DNA of 37,155 nucleotides from Sphingobacterium bovistauri (GTDB lineage Bacteria > Bacteroidota > Bacteroidia > Sphingobacteriales > Sphingobacteriaceae), in contig NZ_JADEYP010000039.1 of assembly GCF_020295405.1 (NCBI RefSeq), positions 1 through 37,155 of the forward strand, in the 5' to 3' direction. A program made the position numbers and the translations under genes. The notes below the pieces were generated by a model, which saw nothing but the letters and a program-made list of their open reading frames with translations, was not told the origin of the DNA and made no database searches. Shown piece by piece: positions 24,801 to 33,435 of the stretch; position 1 is the first letter of the stretch; every line of letters begins with the position of its first letter.

Positions 24801-25167
24801 GACTTATCCTGGTTATTTAGCTACAGTGCCTAGATTATCTAATATAACTAACTCATCTACATTGAATTCTACGCGATATTTGCTTGATAAAACAAATATA
24901 GAGCTTGAAAATATAAGCTTAAGTTATCGTTTGAATCAGGATTTTGCGAAGAGATTGCATGTGTCGAATGTGAATTTTACCCTTATGGCAAGTAACCTTG
25001 GTATGTGGACTCCTTATAGTAAGAAAAAAGGAACGGGAAGAAATTTGAACAACTTACAGGGATTAAATGTGATCTCGGATAATCAAGTGCTTACACAGAC
25101 TTATGACATGGTAGCAGATCAATCTAGAATTGCTAATTATTCATTCTCAATTAGTGTACAATTTTAA
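21859..25167 (+). CDS. SusC/RagA-type TonB-dependent outer-membrane transporter with STN domain
   Basis: The product has 1102 aa with a signal sequence ending near residue 41 (TFAQ). It has an STN signalling domain at ~42-115 (QLNVKNQNLRTVLAQLEKQS), a carboxypeptidase-regulatory-like domain at ~118-200, a plug at ~210-350 containing SITVLKDASATTIYGANGSNG, and then a beta-barrel ending in the C-terminal aromatic strand SFSISVQF. The STN domain links it to the FecR/sigma pair upstream. SusC barrels import ligands too large for porins, with SusD as lid. The substrate cannot be read from sequence; the peptidase in the same operon suggests peptides, as for RagA. Confidence 0.95.
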   Translation: MKNKCLKKRLVKSKSDLLSVKMTMLMTAGMITIASANTFAQRIQLNVKNQNLRTVLAQLEKQSGYSFIYDSKLVSSQIFSLNLDESNLESSLTKLSRELGFDYSIVNKTVTLKSKQQTVNLFGKVTLLDEDGVTERPAAGVSVTIKGTSKSVMTNNAGEYKIEAPVSSEIVFTLIGYKKQEVKATDLALNRNITLVLSNEHIDEVVVMAYGRKESKENQTGSAFTITAKDIENRPTLRLDALLEGLVPGVEFQSQDDGTNSSARPRFSTRVRGESSTIGGATSNEPLWILDGVPLYTGGTTNMIAGTEVSVSPLSYLDPNDIESITVLKDASATTIYGANGSNGVIIVKTRKGTGNARVNYSFRAGLNKRPSNQFIYPDGPQYLSLIKRMGMLESLGKIDTSVNTFWPDYYFRDGNTKLHNLSVSGSTDMVSYYFSGNVYDEKSATIGNNTKRYSLRSNLEMSVSNRLRVFGGMTVSYNLNDIFNPGDAYYEYSPLVSPVGPNGEYIERDPNNRLLQNMPGLANQNDHSQKALWFTGNVGLQFNILNGLNFVTNNGYDLSSVNEDIYESMNNYKGASSNGIADKNQNQVINLVSSNTLAYDKVIFNGKFDIMAGMEARSENRNSVSATGWNFPNDNIREVSFVSSLNTRGTASRDKETMLSYFGRAGYVYDTRYAINYTIRKDGNSNFGKDVRWGTFSSLGAAWTVSNESFWPENNVVNFLKFKISYGNNGNSRFSSNYAKGIYGYSDGNSYGGNGGAVMSRGMNDNLKWENTNMLNTGVDFDLFKRVNIAAEYYKNVTNDMIDNSYVSMVGGFRRIYQNVGKLQNTGFELAVRSNNIEKEKFSWDTRVILSLNRNKVLELSEGLDRVSTTTIMREGYNSRSYYLVRWAGVDPSTGDPMWLDANGNVTKVHSSANRVIGGNANPDFYGGITNNVRYQNFALSVFLKYTKGGLAFNNLGRRIGLDGLNILDGNQSIEMLNAWTYPGYLATVPRLSNITNSSTLNSTRYLLDKTNIELENISLSYRLNQDFAKRLHVSNVNFTLMASNLGMWTPYSKKKGTGRNLNNLQGLNVISDNQVLTQTYDMVADQSRIANYSFSISVQF

Positions 25168-25178
25168 CCGAAGAAAAA

Positions 25179-26627
25179 ATGAAAATATTTAAATATACTT
25201 TACTAGCTACAGCATTAATCTTTAGTTCTTGTGGTAAAGGATTCTTAGAAATAGAACCAATTGGACAGTTAGGAAAGGAACAATTGTTTGCTGATGTCAA
25301 TGGAGTTCGTGATGCACTAACTGGTAGTTATAGTTTGGTTGCGAAATTCATGCAATCTGAATACGGAATTTATGGTGATTTACGTGCAGATGATGTGACT
25401 CGTATCAATACGCCAGGAAGTAATTATATGCTAAATGACTATAGTTACATATTTAATGAAGAAGATGCCACAGGTTCAACAATGACTATTTGGGCCGATG
25501 GTTATGCCGCTTTGAATAATATTAATAATGTCATTGAAGGAGCAGAAGAGTTATTGGCAGGACGATTAAATGGTGTGGAGACTGCATCTTTACAGAAATA
25601 TGTAGCAGAAGCTCAAGTTTTGAGAGCTACGGTGTTTTTGGCGTTATGTAATGTGTATAGTCAACATTTCACCTATACAGCAGATGCTTCTCATTTGGGT
25701 ATCCCTTTACCATTACGTACACCTGCGCCTGGAGTAAAATTGGCACGCGCTACAGTCAAAGAAACTTATGCGCAGATTATTGCAGATTTGAAAGCAGGTA
25801 TAGAAGGGTTGACACAGGTGAATAATTACAGAATTTATGCTAATGCCGATGCCGCAAAGGGACTTTTGTCTCGCGTATATCTGTATATGGGTGATTATGA
25901 AAATGCTGTGAAATATGCGAGTGAAGTAATCAATTCGGGTAAAAATAATTTGGTTCCTGCTGTAGATTATTTAGATATGTATATAAGCAATGCACAACGT
26001 ACAGATTTTAGCTCCATAAAATCAGAGGTGCTATGGCAAATGAATCCTTCAAGTGTATCTTCACAATATATGGCTTCTTTTTATAATTCTGTCAATTTTT
26101 TAGGAAGTACTAATTCGACTTATCTAAATCTTTTTGAAGCAAACGATGTACGTAGATCTATGATTGCGAGTACTGCTTCAGGGAACAAGACTTTAAAGTA
26201 TGGTACATATGAAGGGGTTTCTAATGCACTTTGGCCAGTTAATTATAAAGTGATTCGTTCGGCTGAAGTGATTTTGAATCGTGCAGAATCTTATTATAAG
26301 CAACAAAAATATGACTTGGCAGTAGCAGATATCAAAACGATTAAGGCTAGAGCATTGAATAAATCTCCTGAGTCTATTTCAGTATCGTACGCTTCTCCTG
26401 AAGAATTATTTACAATCATTAAAAACGAAAGACGTAAGGAATTAGGTTTTGAAGGTCATCGTCTTTATGATATTTTCCGCTATAAGGAATCAGTCAACAG
26501 AGGAGCTGGTTGTAATGCGGGTATGTGTAGTATTTCTTATCCTAATGATATTTTCGTGTTGCCTATTCCAAAGACTGAACTAGATGCTAACGAGTTAATT
26601 AAACCGAATCCAACAGTTAATAATTAA
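25179..26627 (+). CDS. SusD/RagB-type outer-membrane lipoprotein
   Basis: The product has 482 aa. The lipobox ends at Cys18 (LIFSSC), followed by the family opening GKGFLEIEPIGQL. The TPR-rich core includes KYVAEAQVLRATVFLALCNVY and AAKGLLSRVYLYMGDYENAVKY. The C-terminal segment has NERRKELGFEGHRLYDIFRYK, the most recognisable SusD signature. It forms the lid of the SusC transporter and captures the ligand at the cell surface. It starts 11 nt after susC and ends 4 nt before the next lipoprotein gene. Confidence 0.95.
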   Translation: MKIFKYTLLATALIFSSCGKGFLEIEPIGQLGKEQLFADVNGVRDALTGSYSLVAKFMQSEYGIYGDLRADDVTRINTPGSNYMLNDYSYIFNEEDATGSTMTIWADGYAALNNINNVIEGAEELLAGRLNGVETASLQKYVAEAQVLRATVFLALCNVYSQHFTYTADASHLGIPLPLRTPAPGVKLARATVKETYAQIIADLKAGIEGLTQVNNYRIYANADAAKGLLSRVYLYMGDYENAVKYASEVINSGKNNLVPAVDYLDMYISNAQRTDFSSIKSEVLWQMNPSSVSSQYMASFYNSVNFLGSTNSTYLNLFEANDVRRSMIASTASGNKTLKYGTYEGVSNALWPVNYKVIRSAEVILNRAESYYKQQKYDLAVADIKTIKARALNKSPESISVSYASPEELFTIIKNERRKELGFEGHRLYDIFRYKESVNRGAGCNAGMCSISYPNDIFVLPIPKTELDANELIKPNPTVNN

Positions 26628-26631
26628 ACAA

Positions 26632-27093
26632 ATGAAAAACATAATCACCATATTCATCATGAGTGTCATGACAGTTTTTGTTACCTCGTGTAATAAAGAA
26701 CTACACACTCCTTATGATCACCCTTTTTTCTATATCCATGTTGGACAAGCTTCGCAAGTTAATGTGCAAGCTACACGTGATGAAACTGTTGAATACAAAG
26801 TATACTTCAGTGCCAAAATGCAATATGATCCTATTACGTTAAAGTATGATATCATTGTTGGTAATGGATTGCAAGAGGGAATTGATTTTGAGTTGTTAAG
26901 TTCTTCTAAAGAATTAGTATTCAAACCAGGATATTTTGAGATACCTATTTCTATACTTTGGAAAAAGAATCCAATTGATATATCTAAAGATAATTCGATT
27001 ACAATCAAGCTGATTTCGAATGATAAAGATATTACGATTGGTTTACCAGGTCCAGATAAAAATCAATCAGAGTTAAAAATCGTAAAAATATAA
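26632..27093 (+). CDS. small SusD-associated lipoprotein, unknown family
   Basis: The 153-aa product has a lipobox ending at Cys20 (VFVTSC). The mature part is all beta in appearance, with VNVQATRDETVEYKVYFSAK, then YDIIVGNGLQEGIDFELL and ELVFKPGYFEIPISI. The pattern 'variable signal, G-DF-L, F-PG-, I-I' recalls the immunoglobulin-like/Calx-beta-like lipoproteins (DUF4843 and relatives) often found behind susD, but I cannot assign the family. It is probably surface-exposed and could add a binding domain to the SusCD complex. It lies 1 nt before the M16 peptidase gene. Confidence 0.8.
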   Translation: MKNIITIFIMSVMTVFVTSCNKELHTPYDHPFFYIHVGQASQVNVQATRDETVEYKVYFSAKMQYDPITLKYDIIVGNGLQEGIDFELLSSSKELVFKPGYFEIPISILWKKNPIDISKDNSITIKLISNDKDITIGLPGPDKNQSELKIVKI

Positions 27094-27094
27094 A

Positions 27095-29908
27095 ATGTAT
27101 AGATTGACAAAAATAGTATTGTTGCTTATTGCTTGTGTCATCGCAGGCAACAGTCAACTTCGTGGGCAGGTGTTGAAACAAGATGCTAAATTGGTAAGTG
27201 GTGTCTTGAAGAATGGATTTAAATACTATATCTATCCAGATAATTCTGATAAAGCACAGACATCTATTCAGCTATTTGTAAATGCAGGAAGTCTTCAAGA
27301 GAATGATAATCAATTGGGGTTAGCACATTTTGTAGAACATATGGCTTTCAATGGCAGTGAAAATTATCCCAAAAACCAAGTCATTACGTACTTAGAATCT
27401 TTAGGGGTAAAATTTGGTGCGGATCTGAATGCGCATACTTCATATGATGAAACGGTGTATAAAATTTCTATTGATACCAAAGATCAAACTAATTTGTCTA
27501 AGGCTTTGGATATTGTTTATGATTGGGCGTATAATTTAAGTTTTGATTCTTTGGAATTGGAGAAGGAGCGAGGTATTATCATCGAAGAATGGCGTACCAA
27601 GCAAGGTGCTTCAGCACGTATGAGTGATCAGACTTTACCGTTGATTTTTTATAATTCTAGATATGCTGAGCGCAAACCGATTGGTACCTTAGATATTTTG
27701 AGAAATTTTCAAAGACCCACCATTGTAGATTTTTACAAAACTTGGTATAGACCAGATTTGATGGGAATAGCCGTGGTGACAAATCAGGATGTAAAACTAA
27801 CTGAAAAAATCATCAAACAACTATTTTCTCGTGCCAAGAAAGTCAAAAAAGCTGCGAAGAGGGAAAGATATGCATTAGCTGAACACAAAGATACATTGTT
27901 TAATATCTATACTGATAAAGAAGCCAAAAGTGTAGATTTCACTTATATTACTAAACTTCCTGCTATTAATCCTTTAAAAACAGTATCGGATTTGGAATAT
28001 AGAATTTTGAGAAATATGTCAAATGCTTTAATTAAAAAGCGTTTTGATCGTATAACTCAAAAATCAGACGATTACAAAAGTTCGTCGATGTCTTTCTCCG
28101 ATTTATTGTTGAATAATGGATTGTCGATAGGTGGTGCTGTTTTATTTGAAAACAATATTGAGGCTGGTATAGCTGAGTTTTTATTAGAAAAGGAGCGTAT
28201 CGTGAAATATGGCTTTACATCTGAAGAGATTACATCGTATGCTAAGCAGGCGGTTGCTCAATTAAGTCGAAGTAATGAGAATGACAATAGTTTAAATGCA
28301 AGTTTACTGCTAGGACAGCTGAAAGATAATTTTTTCAATGGCGATATTTTGATGGATAAAAATAATAGAAAGGACCAATCCATTCGCATATTAGAATCAG
28401 TTGACTCTGTTCGTATTGTTAAGCACATTGCTAATTATTTTTCAGCAGGGAATACCGTTATTCTATTAGCTGCACCTGAAAGGCTAAAGGATAAATTACC
28501 TAATAACTCAACTCTTAAAAGATTATTTGAGGAATCAAGAAATAAAACTATTGCTCCTTGGAAAGATGTAGTTATAGTCCCTACGCAGTTATTATCAAAA
28601 GAACCTGTTGCAGGGTCAGTCGTTAGAAAAACAAAGATTGACCAAATTAATGTTGAAAAATGGGACTTGTCTAATGGGGCTCATGTATATGTTAAAATTA
28701 GTAATTCCCGCAAAAATCATTTGCAGTTAACTGGATTTAGAAAAGGGGGGTATGCGGCTATAGATTCTTCGAAGTACGTCAATGCAGCATTTACAAAGAA
28801 TATTTTAGGTAACAGTGGTGCGGGGAAATTTGATAGAAATGCGTTGACTAAATTTTTAACGGGTAATTCGGCTTCTGCTACATTTATGATGTCATCTCAT
28901 CGTGAAGGGTTATCTGCAAGTGCTAAATCCAAAGATGTAAAAATGATGTTTGAGTTGATGTATTTGAAATGGACTTCTCCTAAAGTTGATCAAAATGTTT
29001 TTAATAGCATTAAAAAGAGAGCAATAGATGCAGCTCAAACTAAGCAATTTGACGTGTCTAAAGATTATACAGATCAGCTTAGTAAAGCAATAGGATCGGA
29101 TGATTTTGATGAGAATAAAATTTCGGCTGAAAAGATTGAAAATGAATTGAATATTGAGGGGATAATTCCAGTATTCAATGAAAGATTTGGTTCAGCTAGA
29201 GATTTTGATTTCATAATAATAAGTGACATCGCTACAGATTCAATACAATCTTATGTAGAGAAATATATAGCATCACTTCCAGCAGATTCTTATCAAATTG
29301 ATCAGCAAATTCCTTCATATACAAATACTGCAGACAGAGATATTCTTGTCTATGCAGGTGAGGCACAAAAAGCGACTGTTAATTTATTTTTTCAGACTAT
29401 CGATAGTAAATATGATTACCCAGAGATTTTGATGAATGAAATCGCTGAAAGTATCCTTAAAGTAAAATTGAGAAAGAATCTTCGCGAGGAACAATCGGGT
29501 GTATACGGTGTGGGGGTTAATGTAAGTGCGACCTCAGAACCAACTAATTTGATGAGAACTCGTGTTAATTTTACTTGTGAGCCACAGCGCAAAGATTTCT
29601 TAATCGAGCAGGTTTTTGTGGAATTGAATAAGATTGTAAAGGAACCAACCTATTTTTCGGAAGAGTTGGAAAATGCAAAAGTTCAAATGCAGCAAGCTTA
29701 TAAAAAACAATACGACAAGGACACTTTCTGGAGTGCCGAGTTACGTAATCATGTTTATTTTAATTTCAGTAATTGGGATTATTTCACCCAGTATGAGAAA
29801 ATATTGAATGCGATTACTGCTGAACAGATGAGTCGTTATATACATGATAAAATATTAAAAGCAAAACAAATTAAGGCTGTAATGATGCCTGCACAAATTA
29901 ATAACTAA
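27095..29908 (+). CDS. M16-family zinc peptidase (insulinase/pitrilysin type)
   Basis: This 937-aa exported protein has a signal sequence at ~1-26. The zinc site is the inverted HxxEH motif His78-Phe-Val-Glu81-His82 (GLAHFVEHMAFNGS), with the third ligand likely Glu158 in ELEKERGIIIEEW, 76 residues further on, as in this family. The C-terminal half holds the usual inactive domains, including the conserved NLREEQSGVYGVGV segment that shapes the substrate site. M16 enzymes close around peptides, usually under ~70 residues, and degrade them. Placement inside a SusCD operon suggests that it digests imported peptides in the periplasm. The neighbours on either side are 1 and 4 nt away. Confidence 0.93.
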   Translation: MYRLTKIVLLLIACVIAGNSQLRGQVLKQDAKLVSGVLKNGFKYYIYPDNSDKAQTSIQLFVNAGSLQENDNQLGLAHFVEHMAFNGSENYPKNQVITYLESLGVKFGADLNAHTSYDETVYKISIDTKDQTNLSKALDIVYDWAYNLSFDSLELEKERGIIIEEWRTKQGASARMSDQTLPLIFYNSRYAERKPIGTLDILRNFQRPTIVDFYKTWYRPDLMGIAVVTNQDVKLTEKIIKQLFSRAKKVKKAAKRERYALAEHKDTLFNIYTDKEAKSVDFTYITKLPAINPLKTVSDLEYRILRNMSNALIKKRFDRITQKSDDYKSSSMSFSDLLLNNGLSIGGAVLFENNIEAGIAEFLLEKERIVKYGFTSEEITSYAKQAVAQLSRSNENDNSLNASLLLGQLKDNFFNGDILMDKNNRKDQSIRILESVDSVRIVKHIANYFSAGNTVILLAAPERLKDKLPNNSTLKRLFEESRNKTIAPWKDVVIVPTQLLSKEPVAGSVVRKTKIDQINVEKWDLSNGAHVYVKISNSRKNHLQLTGFRKGGYAAIDSSKYVNAAFTKNILGNSGAGKFDRNALTKFLTGNSASATFMMSSHREGLSASAKSKDVKMMFELMYLKWTSPKVDQNVFNSIKKRAIDAAQTKQFDVSKDYTDQLSKAIGSDDFDENKISAEKIENELNIEGIIPVFNERFGSARDFDFIIISDIATDSIQSYVEKYIASLPADSYQIDQQIPSYTNTADRDILVYAGEAQKATVNLFFQTIDSKYDYPEILMNEIAESILKVKLRKNLREEQSGVYGVGVNVSATSEPTNLMRTRVNFTCEPQRKDFLIEQVFVELNKIVKEPTYFSEELENAKVQMQQAYKKQYDKDTFWSAELRNHVYFNFSNWDYFTQYEKILNAITAEQMSRYIHDKILKAKQIKAVMMPAQINN

Positions 29909-29912
29909 TATT

Positions 29913-31691
29913 ATGAAAAGATTATTAGCAATTTTTACGTTAGTCATCCTAACTGTAACAACCTTCACTTCGTGTGAAAAGGATGTTACTTTTTCAGATG
30001 ATATAGTTTTAGAGTCATTTACTTTTGAACCTTCAAGCAATGAAGGGTTGAATAAAAGTGTGTCCGCTACAATAGAGGGGAAAACGATCTATATACGTGT
30101 TCCTAATGCTGTAGATATAAAAGCTGCGGTACCTACTTTTAGATTAAATCAAGCAAAAAATGTCGCTTTTATAGGTTCTAAAGTTGTCGAATCAGGTGTT
30201 ACGCCAATAGATTTGTCAGATACTAATAATCCTACTGTGATAAGATTTGGTGCGGAAGGTTCTGTTTCGGAGTATAGTATTATAGGTGTAAAGAATGCTT
30301 CGATTTTGAGTTTTGGATTTTATGCAGAAGATAATGAAGGAGTTTTATTTAGAGATTATACTGCAACGATTACTAAGTTGGCTATCAATGTTGATTTGCC
30401 AATCGACGCCGATGTTACCTCTTTGGTAGCGCGCTATACCACTACAGATGGTGCTACAGTAAAGTATAATGGTGCTGCTTTTGTTAGTAAGCAAACAGCT
30501 GTAGATTATACTTCTGCAGTAGAGATTAGTCTTTCTGATGATGAAATGGAATCTGATGAGATTTTTACAGTCAATGTCGGAAGATTAACGGCTCCTGTAT
30601 GGTCCGAAGTAGTGTTGCCAGAATTTTTAAATGTTTCTACGACAGCTTCTACAGTGGAGATTAACCCATTAACAAATCAACCTTATGTGATGATCCAAAG
30701 ATCAGGAAGTGCTGACCTTGATCGCAAAGCTGTAATGGCAGGGTACAATCCTGAGTCAACATCTTGGTTTAGTGTAGGTGATCAAACTGGTTTTTCTGAT
30801 TCTCGTATAGATGGTGTATCATTTACCTTTGCAAAAAATGGAGATATTTTTGCTGCGTACAAAGATTATTTGGCGGGCACTAATGTTCAGTATGGAACAG
30901 TTCAAAAATATACAAATGGGGCTTGGTCGTATGTGGGAGGAATACAGTCAACATTTAATCGTGTAAATTATTTATCTATTGCTGTTGATAATAATGATGT
31001 CCCTTACTTAGGTTATATTTTTGCAAGAGCAGCTTCACCATTTCCAAATAGAGGTACATATGTTGAATCTTTCCGTAATGGAGCTTGGTCTGGAGGTACA
31101 ATGGCACCTTCTACAACAGGATTTTGGTCTAAAATTGTGAAAGGTAGAGATGGTGTATTGTATTACCTTGTGATGGATTTGACGAGTGGAACTGGTGTTA
31201 GAAAGCCTTCTGTTTATAAATTATTGAATGATAATTGGTCTTTAGTAGGACAAATGAATGTCGGTCCTTCAAATTCTAATTCAGGTAATCTTAATATTGA
31301 TTTAGATGCAACTGAAGATGGCCAATTGTATCTAACTTACCAATCAAATAATCCTAGTTATGCTACATATGTTATGCATTGGGATGGAAATACTTGGAAG
31401 CAATTGGGCGATGGTATAGCGCAAACGACAAGTGGTTCAGCCAACAGAGATAATGTAGCGGTAAAAGTGCATCCTGATGGAAGAATATTCTTTGCATATT
31501 CAGATGCTAATAACGGGATCAAAGTAACTACATTTAATAATGAGACGGGTAACTGGAATCCAGCAAGTCTATTATCTACATCAAATGGTAATAAACTTGA
31601 AATGCGAATTTCGGAAGAGGGTGTAGTGTATTTGACAACTGTTATAGATAGTCGAGTAGTTTTATTTAAATACGATATACCAGTTTTATAA
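29913..31691 (+). CDS. lipoprotein with Ig-like domains and a propeller-like C-terminus
   Basis: The product has 592 aa. The lipobox ends at Cys21 (TFTSC), followed by EKD, which could favour surface export. Two tandem beta domains lie at ~30-125 (FTFEPSSNEGLNKSVSATIEG, with conserved VPTFRL and SEYSIIGV) and ~128-215, like the DUF5018/Ig-like modules of SusCD loci. From ~225 on there are about six repeats of a 45-60 residue unit with G-W or G-A-W-S motifs (NGAWSYVGG, NGAWSGG, NDNWSLVGQ, GNTWKQLGD), characteristic of a beta-propeller or lectin-like fold. It probably binds the substrate at the cell surface. It is the last gene before the operon terminator. Confidence 0.8.
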   Translation: MKRLLAIFTLVILTVTTFTSCEKDVTFSDDIVLESFTFEPSSNEGLNKSVSATIEGKTIYIRVPNAVDIKAAVPTFRLNQAKNVAFIGSKVVESGVTPIDLSDTNNPTVIRFGAEGSVSEYSIIGVKNASILSFGFYAEDNEGVLFRDYTATITKLAINVDLPIDADVTSLVARYTTTDGATVKYNGAAFVSKQTAVDYTSAVEISLSDDEMESDEIFTVNVGRLTAPVWSEVVLPEFLNVSTTASTVEINPLTNQPYVMIQRSGSADLDRKAVMAGYNPESTSWFSVGDQTGFSDSRIDGVSFTFAKNGDIFAAYKDYLAGTNVQYGTVQKYTNGAWSYVGGIQSTFNRVNYLSIAVDNNDVPYLGYIFARAASPFPNRGTYVESFRNGAWSGGTMAPSTTGFWSKIVKGRDGVLYYLVMDLTSGTGVRKPSVYKLLNDNWSLVGQMNVGPSNSNSGNLNIDLDATEDGQLYLTYQSNNPSYATYVMHWDGNTWKQLGDGIAQTTSGSANRDNVAVKVHPDGRIFFAYSDANNGIKVTTFNNETGNWNPASLLSTSNGNKLEMRISEEGVVYLTTVIDSRVVLFKYDIPVL

Positions 31692-31705
31692 TACTGTTAT
31701 TTTAC

Positions 31706-31733
31706 AAAAGAAGCACCTATTGGTGCTTCTTTT
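31706..31733 (+). terminator. terminator of the SusCD operon
   Basis: A 12-bp perfect stem AAAAGAAGCACC/GGTGCTTCTTTT with a 4-nt loop, 14 nt after the stop of the last lipoprotein gene. It looks able to work in both directions. Confidence 0.85.
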
Positions 31734-31750
31734 ATATTCTATACACTATA

Positions 31751-33232
31751 ATGAAAAAAATAATCAAGTTAGTTAGTTTATCATTCTTTTTCTTATCAAA
31801 TCTCAATATAGTATTATCTCAATCTACAGAAACTGAAGTTGAGATTAGAGGTAAGGTGTTTTTAGATATTAATAAAAATGGCATTATCGATAAAAATGAG
31901 AAGAGAATATCTAAGGTTCTAATTTCAAATGGAATTGATATTATAGAAACCGATAAGCACGGGAACTATACTTTATGTATTAAAAAGGGGCAGTCTTTAT
32001 TCCCTATTTTATCCTCAAAATATAAGTTAATAACTAAACAAAATTCTAATATTATAAATGCGAATTATTTATTTTTTCATCCTGATAGCCTTATTGATGT
32101 TCACAAATCTTATGATTTTTTGATTCAGCCTAACGTTGTTAAAAATAAGTTTACAATAGGAGCTATTGGTGATATTCAAATTGACAATAGCGAAGAATTG
32201 AATTATGCCGCGAAAAGTATAGGGACTGAATTGTCAAATTCAAATACTATTGATTTTAATATCATTTTAGGTGACCTAGTGAATGATAAATTGGACTTGT
32301 TAGATAATGTAAAATCTTTATTAGAAAAAACTCAAACGCCATCATGGGCATTGCCTGGTAATCATGATCGTAATGTCAACAATGAATCTGCAATGAATAC
32401 TGTGTTTAATCAGAAATTTGGAGCTGATACATATGCATTTAATTGCGGAAAAGTGCATTTTATAGTTCTCAATAATGTGTATTCGACAGGAAAACGAAAT
32501 TATGAGGGCAGAATAAGTGCAGATCAATTACTTTTTATTAAAAATGATTTATCTCATGTTGATAAAAAGACTACGTTAGTTATTAGTCAGCATATTCCGA
32601 TGTATGGAACAAAAAATCGTGAGGAGCTTTTTAAAATTTTAGAAGGTTATGACAAGGTTTTAATATTGTCAGGACATACCCATGTTGTAAGTAGACATGT
32701 ATTTAGTAACGGTAATATTCAAGAGATAGGAGCTGGTGCAACATGTGGAACATGGTGGCGAGGAGAAAAAAATAGTGAAGGAATCCCCGAAGCGTTAATG
32801 CAGTGTGGCACTCCAAGAGGCTACTTTGTAATTGATTTTGATCACACGGACTATTCTTTCAAATACAAAGTTGTTGGATTAGATGAATCAAAGCAAATGT
32901 CACTTAGTTTGGATAGTAATCAAATGGTGGCAAATATTTTCGGCGCATCTGATAGTACATTGGTTCAGTATAAAATAAATGATGGCGAATGGAAGGTAAT
33001 GAAGAAAAATCGGATGGTTGATCCTTATGTATCTCAAATTGTGAAAAGCAATAAAAGTAAAATTTATCCTACATTAAATAATACGGTGAATCCATTACGT
33101 GCACGTGCATCAAATCATATTTGGACTGCGGAGGGTGATTTTTCAGTCGAAAAACAGCCTATTTCTATTACAATAAAAGCAGAAGATAAGTTCGGTTTTT
33201 CTGTTCAAGAGGAGTTTCTGTTATTTCAATAA
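31751..33232 (+). CDS. secreted calcineurin-like metallophosphoesterase with N- and C-terminal beta domains
   Basis: The 493-aa product has a signal peptide at ~1-24. The N-terminal domain, EIRGKVFLDINKNGIIDKNEK, is an SdrD-B/CNA-type beta fold, as in the MetallophosN family. The phosphoesterase core runs from ~138 to 350: GAIGDIQ, LGDLVND, LPGNHDRN, SQHIPMYG and LSGHTHVV. All five metal motifs are present, but the first is GDIQ instead of GD.H, a known variation of this subgroup. A C-terminal beta domain follows (~385-490). It lies 18 nt behind the SusCD-operon terminator, so it may be read through under partial control of the same sigma factor. The substrate is unknown. Confidence 0.88.
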   Translation: MKKIIKLVSLSFFFLSNLNIVLSQSTETEVEIRGKVFLDINKNGIIDKNEKRISKVLISNGIDIIETDKHGNYTLCIKKGQSLFPILSSKYKLITKQNSNIINANYLFFHPDSLIDVHKSYDFLIQPNVVKNKFTIGAIGDIQIDNSEELNYAAKSIGTELSNSNTIDFNIILGDLVNDKLDLLDNVKSLLEKTQTPSWALPGNHDRNVNNESAMNTVFNQKFGADTYAFNCGKVHFIVLNNVYSTGKRNYEGRISADQLLFIKNDLSHVDKKTTLVISQHIPMYGTKNREELFKILEGYDKVLILSGHTHVVSRHVFSNGNIQEIGAGATCGTWWRGEKNSEGIPEALMQCGTPRGYFVIDFDHTDYSFKYKVVGLDESKQMSLSLDSNQMVANIFGASDSTLVQYKINDGEWKVMKKNRMVDPYVSQIVKSNKSKIYPTLNNTVNPLRARASNHIWTAEGDFSVEKQPISITIKAEDKFGFSVQEEFLLFQ

Positions 33233-33435
33233 ATTATTTTGAATTAACTCAATAATTAGAGAAGTTCTAGGCTAGTTTTCATTAAAGAATTTAATAGGTG
33301 GAATTTATTCGAAAATCGATAGGTTTTAAAATAGATATGATTATAAATCTATCATTTCTTTTACAAATGGTTTGCAGTTATCTTCTATTAAAATAATTAT
33401 TTTTATGGAAATTTAAATTAAAAACCATAATTACT

